NCBI GenBank assembly: GCA_030151135.1
Contig: JASLEQ010000264.1
Coordinates: 1-12,415 of the forward strand
Length of the DNA: 12,415 nucleotides
Origin: Candidatus Sulfotelmatobacter sp.
Lineage (GTDB): Bacteria; Acidobacteriota; Terriglobia; Terriglobales; SbA1
Direction of reading: 5' to 3'
Made by a program: the position numbers and the translations under genes. Below are positions 8,170-12,415 of the stretch, in pieces. The notes below the pieces were generated by a model, which saw only the letters and a list, made by a program, of their open reading frames with translations, had not been told where the DNA came from and made no database searches. The stretch's first letter is position 1; every line of letters starts with the position of its first letter.

Positions 8170-8723
8170 GAATTCCTCCTCAGTGCGCTTCATGGCGCAC
8201 CGGCAAATTGAATTCCATCAACTTAGTTGCTGATGCAAGTCAAAGGGTTGGGAAGGCTGTGCCACAGACTGGCGGCCTCAGAGGAAAACTGATTCTCGAG
8301 TCTCCGGCTCCATCTGAGACCCCCTGTTGTGATTTAAGGCACATTCGAGAGTGTCTGTCCTCATGGGAGCTATCACTAACGCGCACGAACGTGTCAGAAT
8401 TCCCTAGCGTTTTTCCCAAGGGAAGCCGGGGGGCATACCGTGTGGGGACGAATCGACGTCATGATCGATCTGCGTGAAGAGAATCACGTGACCATCCAGG
8501 TCATGTATGACACAGGTCGGCAAGTACACACGGTCGCGCACGATCGTTTCAGCACACGTGCGCAAGTGGATTACACGATGGATCCTTCGTTTGTTTCGAA
8601 TTAGACCAGGGGATTCGCCCAGCCTGACGCTGCGCGCGAGCACGCCACAGACCTGCCCGGCACGAGTTTAAGAATTCCTGCGCCGGAGTTTGCCGAACGC
8701 CTCAGCCTTGCTTGAATCTCTTG
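8170..8723. other. Gene-poor gap of about 550 bases with two doubtful small ORFs
   Basis: This stretch holds the leader of the Q/G-rich gene (right to left from 8170) and the region after the ccmE stop. I see no RNA gene, mobile element or clear terminator for ccmE. Two overlapping small frames exist in 8404-8643: a plus-strand frame from ATG 8461 (or GTG 8440) to TAG 8602-8604, 47 residues (MIDLREENHVTIQVM at its start); and a 79-residue minus-strand frame over 8404-8643. Neither has a convincing ribosome-binding site or recognisable domain. It may be a decayed gene. Confidence 0.5.
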
Positions 8724-9209
8724 CTAGTTGACACGTGTGGGCTGGTCTTTCTGAACTTGGGTCATGCTCTTTGTCGGTTCAGACGGCTGCGTTCCATTGG
8801 CAGGAGTTCCCTGCTTGGGAGCGTACTTTGATGCGCACTTGGCCTGAAGGCCTTTGGCGTGAAAAACACCATCGTGTCCGAAGCTTCCGTCGGCTAGAGC
8901 TTGGGAATCGTCTTTGAAAGTATCGGGAGGAGCTTCGGTGCCCGTGTAGTCCACGGCGAGATCCTGGTCCTCTTCGACGAGCACGAACTGGACGTGAGTT
9001 CCGGTGCGCTTGATGGATCCGGGCTGCACGTTTCCGGCAACGCGCAGACGCTTCGAGTACGCGCCGTCGCCCATTTTGTGCAGCTCCTTAATGGTGACGT
9101 AGTAACTTTTCGTGTCCTGCACGCCGGTATACGCAAGATAACCAAGTAGGAGAAGAATGATTGCCGTAGCACCGCCGAACTTCAGGTAGGTCTTGGCTTG
9201 ACTCGACAT
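8724..9209 (-). CDS. ccmE: CcmE-type cytochrome c maturation heme chaperone with CxxxY motif
   Basis: Membrane-anchored periplasmic protein that carries heme from the CcmABC complex to the c-type cytochrome ligation machinery. With ATG at 9209 it has 161 residues: a short N-terminus, one membrane anchor (about 8-29) and an OB-fold domain (about 34-125) with RVAGNVQPGSI and VDYTG. The end of the domain, FHAKGLQAKCASKY, aligns with the canonical FxAxEVLAKHDEKY, so the heme-binding His is replaced by Cys (C125) with Tyr four residues later (Y129). This CxxxY form is known from archaeal and some bacterial System I variants that lack CcmH. A polar tail of about 30 residues follows. An in-frame TTG at 9236 has a better Shine-Dalgarno-like GAAGGG and would add nine residues, so the start is uncertain. 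It lies 6.6 kb from ccmABC on the same strand and is divergent from ppa. Confidence 0.87.
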   Translation of the reverse strand: MSSQAKTYLKFGGATAIILLLLGYLAYTGVQDTKSYYVTIKELHKMGDGAYSKRLRVAGNVQPGSIKRTGTHVQFVLVEEDQDLAVDYTGTEAPPDTFKDDSQALADGSFGHDGVFHAKGLQAKCASKYAPKQGTPANGTQPSEPTKSMTQVQKDQPTRVN

Positions 9210-9392
9210 GGAGGGACCCCAGAAAAGCTTGTTCAACTTTACCCTTCGGGCCGGGCAGAATCAAGGTCGCATTGCCCTTCGCGGTTTTCGAGCAAAGCCG
9301 TCCGTTGAAGCCACATCAGATCGGATCGACCGGACAGCCGCACAAGTCTCACTCCGTTAGAATGGACGATCACGAAAGAGGCCTACCGACTT

Positions 9393-9944
9393 ATGATCCA
9401 TCCCTGGCACGACGTCACTCCCGGCGACAAGCTCCCGCAGGAATTCGACTGCGTTATCGAGATTCCCTTCGGTTCAAGCGTGAAATATGAGCTCGACAAG
9501 CAAAGCGGGCTGATCCGGCTCGACCGGGTTCTCTACTCGGCGGTTTACTATCCCGCAAATTACGGCTTCATTCCGCAGACGTTTGCGGAAGATGATGACC
9601 CGCTCGACGTGCTCGTGCTTTGCCAGGAGACGGTGGTGCCGCTGACGATTATCCATGCGCGGGCCGTCGGATTGATGACTATGGTCGATCAGGGCAAACC
9701 CGACCACAAGATCATCGCCGTAGCGACCAAAGATCCGGAGTTCAATCCGTATCACGAGGCGTCGGAGATGCCGCCCCACCGTCTCCTCATGCTGCGGCGC
9801 TTCTTCCAGGACTACAAGCAACTCGAAGGCAAGGCCGTCGAAGTCGATGAAATCCGTCCGGCCGGAGAGGCGTATCCGATCATCCTAGACGCCTTGCACC
9901 GGTACAGCGATCAGCGGCGCAAAGGATTCAAAGTCAAAGCTTAG
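9393..9944 (+). CDS. ppa: Family I (soluble) inorganic pyrophosphatase
   Basis: Cytoplasmic Mg-dependent enzyme that hydrolyses pyrophosphate to two phosphates, pulling biosynthetic reactions forward. The 183 residues match bacterial family I enzymes (about 175). The signature DDDPLDV is at 67-73. Other active-site positions of the family are recognisable: E23, K31, R45, Y57 in NYGF, D99 and D104 with K106 (VDQGKPDHK), and Y141-K142 in DYKQLE. The start is ATG at 9393; a weak AAAGAGG lies about 11 bases upstream and a possible -10 TAGAAT at 9358-9363. It stands alone, divergent from ccmE, with a 101-base gap to the GntR gene. The sequence is intact and unremarkable. Confidence 0.97.
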   Translation: MIHPWHDVTPGDKLPQEFDCVIEIPFGSSVKYELDKQSGLIRLDRVLYSAVYYPANYGFIPQTFAEDDDPLDVLVLCQETVVPLTIIHARAVGLMTMVDQGKPDHKIIAVATKDPEFNPYHEASEMPPHRLLMLRRFFQDYKQLEGKAVEVDEIRPAGEAYPIILDALHRYSDQRRKGFKVKA

Positions 9945-10007
9945 AGAAAGCCTAGGGCATTCCCCCTACCTTCTGCTAAACCGCTGGAAAGAGCCCGAAG
10001 ATTCCTA

Positions 10008-10036
10008 TTGACATATTGTACTAGTCATATAGTACA
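10008..10036 (+). promoter_or_regulatory. Promoter and operator palindrome of the gntR gene
   Basis: A consensus -35 TTGACA (10008-10013) is followed by a perfect inverted repeat TGTACTA-N6-TAGTACA (10017-10023 and 10030-10036). The -10 is probably TATAGT (10028-10033, 14-base spacer) or TAGTAC (10030-10035, 16-base spacer), inside the right arm. A repressor bound here would block RNA polymerase; autorepression by the downstream YtrA-type regulator is the natural reading. The ATG at 10046 is only 9 bases beyond the palindrome. Confidence 0.7.
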
Positions 10037-10045
10037 TTAGGTCAC

Positions 10046-10456
10046 ATGGGGAATGGGACACAGCGCGGCTTCCGCTTCGCGCTCGATCTGCACACGGGGG
10101 TTCCGGTCTACCGGCAGCTGATCGACCAGGTTCGCGCTGGGGTCGCTTCGGGCACGTTGGCTGCCGGAGATCAGCTCCCTACGGTCCGCCAGCTCGCCGT
10201 CGATCTGGAAATCAACCCGAACACCGTGATGCGGGCCTACCGCGAACTCGAACTTGGCGGGCTGCTCGAGACCCATCAGGGCACCGGGACATTTATCAGC
10301 GACAAGAAACCGGAAAAGAGCGGGGCTGAGCGCGAGCGTCAGCTCAGCCAGATGGCGGCAGAGCTCGCGGCGCGTGCGGGAGCTGCGGGCTTCACCCTGG
10401 AAGAACTGATCGAACGATTGCAGGACCTGGTAGCGCGTCCTGCACAGAGGAGATAG
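10046..10456 (+). CDS. GntR-family transcriptional regulator, YtrA subfamily
   Basis: Small one-component DNA-binding repressor. The 136 residues comprise a GntR winged helix (about 14-86) with the family run GVPVYRQLIDQVRAGVASG, then LPTVRQLAVDL and NPNTVMRAYRELE, ending GTGTFI (79-84), followed by a helical C-terminal part of only about 50 residues. That short tail, lacking the FadR/HutC/MocR effector domain, defines the YtrA subfamily, whose members often repress ABC-transporter or membrane-protein operons including themselves. Here the downstream partner is a slipin: its ATG starts 2 bases after this gene's stop, with AGGAG inside the 3' end, so the two are co-transcribed. The palindrome upstream is the probable operator. 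The effector is unknown. Confidence 0.93.
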   Translation: MGNGTQRGFRFALDLHTGVPVYRQLIDQVRAGVASGTLAAGDQLPTVRQLAVDLEINPNTVMRAYRELELGGLLETHQGTGTFISDKKPEKSGAERERQLSQMAAELAARAGAAGFTLEELIERLQDLVARPAQRR

Positions 10457-10458
10457 TC

Positions 10459-11328
10459 ATGGCAAAAATTCGAGTGCACGAAGTCAATGGCGTCGCGGTT
10501 TTGTTGTTCGTCGTTTGCCTGCTGGCAGGGATTGCGGGTGCGCAAGTCACGCGACAACCGGCCTTCGGGGTCGCGGGCGCTCTTGTCGGACTGTATTTCC
10601 TGCTCGCAATCAAAGTAGTCCGTCAGTGGGAAAAAGTCGCGGTATTGCGTTTTGGTCGCTACGTGGGCCTGCGCGGTCCTGGCCTCTGTCACATCGTTCC
10701 GGTTATGGAGACCTTGAGTCCCTATGTGGACCAGCGGGTTCGTGTGGCAAGTGTTTCCGCGGAATCCACTTTGACTCGCGACACTGTTCCCGTGAACGTA
10801 GATGCCATCGTTTTCTGGATGGTGTGGAACGCCGAAAAATGCATTCTCGAAGTGGAGAGCTTCGTGGACGCGATCAACATGAGCGCGCAGACCGCCCTGC
10901 GCGAATCGATTGGACGCCACGAACTCGCGCAGATGATCACGGAACGCGAAACGCTGGGTCGCGAACTGCAACGCATTCTCGATGAGAAGACGAATCCGTG
11001 GGGGATCACGGTGCAATCGGTAGAAATCCGCGACGTAAAAATTCCCCAAGCGCTGGAGGATGCGATGTCCCGACAGGCGCAAGCGGAACGCGAGCGGCAG
11101 GCTCGCAATATCCTCGGCCAGGCCGAGACGGAGATCGCCGACAAGTTCGCGGCTGCTGCAAGTATCTACAAGAACGATCCAACCGCGCTGCATCTGCGCG
11201 CCATGAACATGCTGTACGAAGCCATCAAGGAACGTGGATCGATGGTAATAGTGCCCTCGTCCGCCGTAGAAACCATGGGACTCGGTGGCAGCCTCGCCAC
11301 GGCCGCGATTGGCGGAGCGAAACCGTAA
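10459..11328 (+). CDS. Slipin: stomatin/prohibitin-like SPFH membrane protein
   Basis: Membrane scaffold protein of the SPFH superfamily, thought to organise membrane microdomains; precise role unknown. The 289 residues begin with two hydrophobic segments (about 12-28 and 36-54), then the SPFH domain (about 55-205) with RFGRYVGLRGPGL (65-77), LTRDTVPVNVDAIVFW (105-120) and VEIRDVKIP (188-196). A charged alanine/glutamate-rich coiled-coil stretch (about 198-235) and a C-terminal region with a hydrophobic patch VIVPSSAV follow. This is the order seen in bacterial slipins. Bacterial slipins are often paired with NfeD; no NfeD is in this window. The gene is translationally linked to the GntR regulator and followed after 36 bases by an ExbD-like gene. 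AGGAG precedes the ATG at 10459. Confidence 0.94.
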   Translation: MAKIRVHEVNGVAVLLFVVCLLAGIAGAQVTRQPAFGVAGALVGLYFLLAIKVVRQWEKVAVLRFGRYVGLRGPGLCHIVPVMETLSPYVDQRVRVASVSAESTLTRDTVPVNVDAIVFWMVWNAEKCILEVESFVDAINMSAQTALRESIGRHELAQMITERETLGRELQRILDEKTNPWGITVQSVEIRDVKIPQALEDAMSRQAQAERERQARNILGQAETEIADKFAAAASIYKNDPTALHLRAMNMLYEAIKERGSMVIVPSSAVETMGLGGSLATAAIGGAKP

Positions 11329-11364
11329 ACTTTTCCAACCGAATCAGAATCGAAGGAGCATCGT

Positions 11365-12039
11365 ATGAAATACACAACGTTCGTGTGTCTATTCGCTTCA
11401 ACGCTGGTAGTGAATTCCGCAGCTCAGGTGCAGACGCCGTCAATGCGGCAAGGCATCAGCGTTCACATGGCGAATACCGCCAATGCGAGTCCCATGCCCG
11501 AAGCTGACAAAGAAAACGCATGGGTCGTCGCTGTGACAGCAGATGGCCGCATTTTCTTCGGGACGAAGCCTGTGACCGACGATGGTTTAGCTCAGATCAT
11601 GCAGGAAACGCCGCGTCATCGCGATCAGGATCTTTACATCAAGAGCGATGAGCGCGCGAGTTTCGGCGACTTGAAACCAGTGCTGAAGGCGGCGATTGGA
11701 GTCTGGTTTCAATCGGCAGTCCTGCTGACAAATCAGGATGAGGCAACGGCTTTGGGCAAACTGGTGGCGCCCAAGGGCTTGACGGTGATCCTTGCGCCAA
11801 GTTCGTCTCGCGTCACCGTGCAGTTGCGGACCTCAGATGAGAAGCTCCCGAGACTGGCTGTGAATGGTCAAGAGATTTCGGCGAGCGATCTGCAGACGGC
11901 GTTGAACCAAGCCTTGCAGGGACAACCCGACAGAGTGGTTCGACTTCAAGTCGACGACAACATATCATTCGCCAAGGTCGCGTTCGTGATTGACGAATGC
12001 AGCTCGGTGAATGCCCACGTGGCGATTCCAATGGAGTGA
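11365..12039 (+). CDS. Secreted protein with two tandem ExbD/TolR-like periplasmic domains
   Basis: A 224-residue protein starting at ATG 11365 behind GAAGGAG. Residues 1-20 look like a cleavable signal peptide (FVCLFASTLVV, then NSAA before Q21), not the anchored helix with a conserved Asp seen in real ExbD/TolR. The region at about 50-123 has the ExbD periplasmic pattern: VVAVTADGRIFFGTKPVTDDGLAQI, then DLYIKSDERASFGDLKPVL and AAIGVWFQSAVLLT. A second, more divergent copy spans about 138-222: a strand, LAVNGQEISASDLQTAL, then VVRLQVDDNISFAKVAFVID and ending with AHVAIP. ExbD/TolR normally couple proton flow through ExbB/TolQ to outer-membrane work; without the anchor this protein cannot do that alone. 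It may bind a partner or peptide in the periplasm (inference). It is followed by a related gene at 12149. The domain assignment is by pattern recognition. Confidence 0.8.
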   Translation: MKYTTFVCLFASTLVVNSAAQVQTPSMRQGISVHMANTANASPMPEADKENAWVVAVTADGRIFFGTKPVTDDGLAQIMQETPRHRDQDLYIKSDERASFGDLKPVLKAAIGVWFQSAVLLTNQDEATALGKLVAPKGLTVILAPSSSRVTVQLRTSDEKLPRLAVNGQEISASDLQTALNQALQGQPDRVVRLQVDDNISFAKVAFVIDECSSVNAHVAIPME

Positions 12040-12047
12040 AAGCGAGG

Positions 12048-12082
12048 GCCACTCTTCTGGCATAATCGGCCGGAAGGGTGGC
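12048..12082 (+). other. Hairpin between the two ExbD-like genes
   Basis: GCCACTCTTC (12048-12057) pairs with GAAGGGTGGC (12073-12082), ten pairs including one G-T(U) pair, with a 15-base loop. It starts 9 bases after the first gene's stop. No U-tract follows, so it is not a classical terminator; it could act as an mRNA-stabilising or attenuating element. Confidence 0.45.
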
Positions 12083-12148
12083 ATCGCCAAACCATTCAGT
12101 TTCGATTGCGGAATCGACTGATACTCACGGAGACAAGAAACCGGAGTT

Positions 12149-12415
12149 ATGAAAACGACGGCAAGACGAGGAACAATCCGAAGACCAACCATGCTGGCGT
12201 GCGCTCTGTTCGCCGCCGCTGCCCTGGGCGGTCAACAAACGCAAAAAGCAGTGAACGTTCGACTGCCCACCACGGAAAGCGCTCTTGATATTGCGGAAGC
12301 GAATGAACCGAATGCGGCGATTGTCAGCGTGACCGGGGATGGGGCAACTTACTTCGGAGTGACTCCTATGACGCCCGATGCTCTAGCCACCGAACTGAGT
12401 CACCGCAGCCACGAG
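12149..12415 (+). CDS. Second secreted ExbD-like protein (partial, C-terminus beyond the right edge)
   Basis: Open from ATG 12149 to the window end (89 codons, no stop). The N-terminus is basic (MKTTARRGTIRRPTM) followed by a hydrophobic segment (about 16-27, LACALFAAAALG), a probable signal peptide. The visible mature part repeats the pattern of the preceding gene: AAIVSVTGDGATYFGVTPMTPDALATEL aligns with AWVVAVTADGRIFFGTKPVTDDGLAQIM, so the two are tandem paralogues. GGAG lies only 2 bases before this ATG; the in-frame ATG at 12191 would lose the basic n-region. Whether it also has two domains cannot be seen. Confidence 0.75.
   Translation, partial: MKTTARRGTIRRPTMLACALFAAAALGGQQTQKAVNVRLPTTESALDIAEANEPNAAIVSVTGDGATYFGVTPMTPDALATELSHRSHE

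Noticed and set aside
7978..8211. Plus-strand 77-residue frame, very hydrophobic and Leu-rich, resembling a small membrane protein
   Set aside because: It is the antisense of the Q/G-rich gene: CAG/CAA Gln codons read backwards as Leu codons. The minus-strand gene has the ribosome-binding site and terminator.
10339..11193. Minus-strand 284-residue frame opposite gntR and the slipin
   Set aside because: Antisense shadow of two well-supported genes; no recognisable domain and low-complexity basic/Ser-rich stretches.

Overview
The window looks like a chromosomal segment of an acidobacterium (Acidobacteriota, Koribacter/Terriglobus-like). This is inferred from moderately high GC, a secreted GloVer-type (gloeo_Verruco) tandem-repeat protein, a CxxxY-type CcmE and a YtrA-type GntR regulator beside a slipin. 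I could not test the taxonomy by search. No rRNA, tRNA, CRISPR array, insertion sequence, integrase or phage gene is visible, so it reads as ordinary chromosome with several unusual gene variants.

Layout. Positions 1-2146 (minus strand) hold the cytochrome c maturation operon ccmA-ccmB-ccmC, each junction an ATGA overlap, with ccmC running off the left edge. Positions 2382-3599 (plus) encode a secreted seven-repeat GloVer protein. Positions 3744-6576 (plus) form a peroxide-defence pair: a PerR-type Fur-family repressor, preceded by two perfect palindromes on its promoter, then the catalase-peroxidase katG. A hairpin at about 6606-6664 separates katG from the convergent cystathionine beta-lyase-like gene (minus, to 7837). 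Upstream of that, a strong intrinsic terminator (7910-7942) ends a 68-residue Gln/Gly-rich, disordered-looking protein (7963-8169, minus) with a near-ideal Shine-Dalgarno. About 550 bases without a convincing gene follow. Then comes ccmE (minus, 8724-9209), divergent from the family I inorganic pyrophosphatase ppa (plus, 9393-9944). The right end is a plus-strand cluster: YtrA-type GntR regulator, slipin (SPFH protein), a secreted protein with two ExbD/TolR-like domains, and the start of a second, related secreted ExbD-like gene cut by the right edge.

How the genes fit together. CcmA, CcmB and CcmC load heme onto CcmE, the periplasmic heme chaperone for c-type cytochromes. Here CcmE carries Cys instead of the usual heme-binding His, and CcmC carries an apparent insertion of about 50 residues and an altered WWD block, so the heme hand-over step of this System I variant looks remodelled. 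PerR probably senses peroxide and controls itself and katG. The GntR gene is preceded by a clean operator palindrome and probably controls the slipin translationally linked to it and perhaps the ExbD-like genes.

Most notable items: (1) the CxxxY CcmE paired with the unusual CcmC; (2) tandem secreted ExbD-like proteins without the usual membrane anchor, next to a slipin and a one-component regulator; (3) the small Q/G-rich gene with its own terminator; (4) the palindromes and near-leaderless promoter geometry at perR, gntR and the lyase gene.
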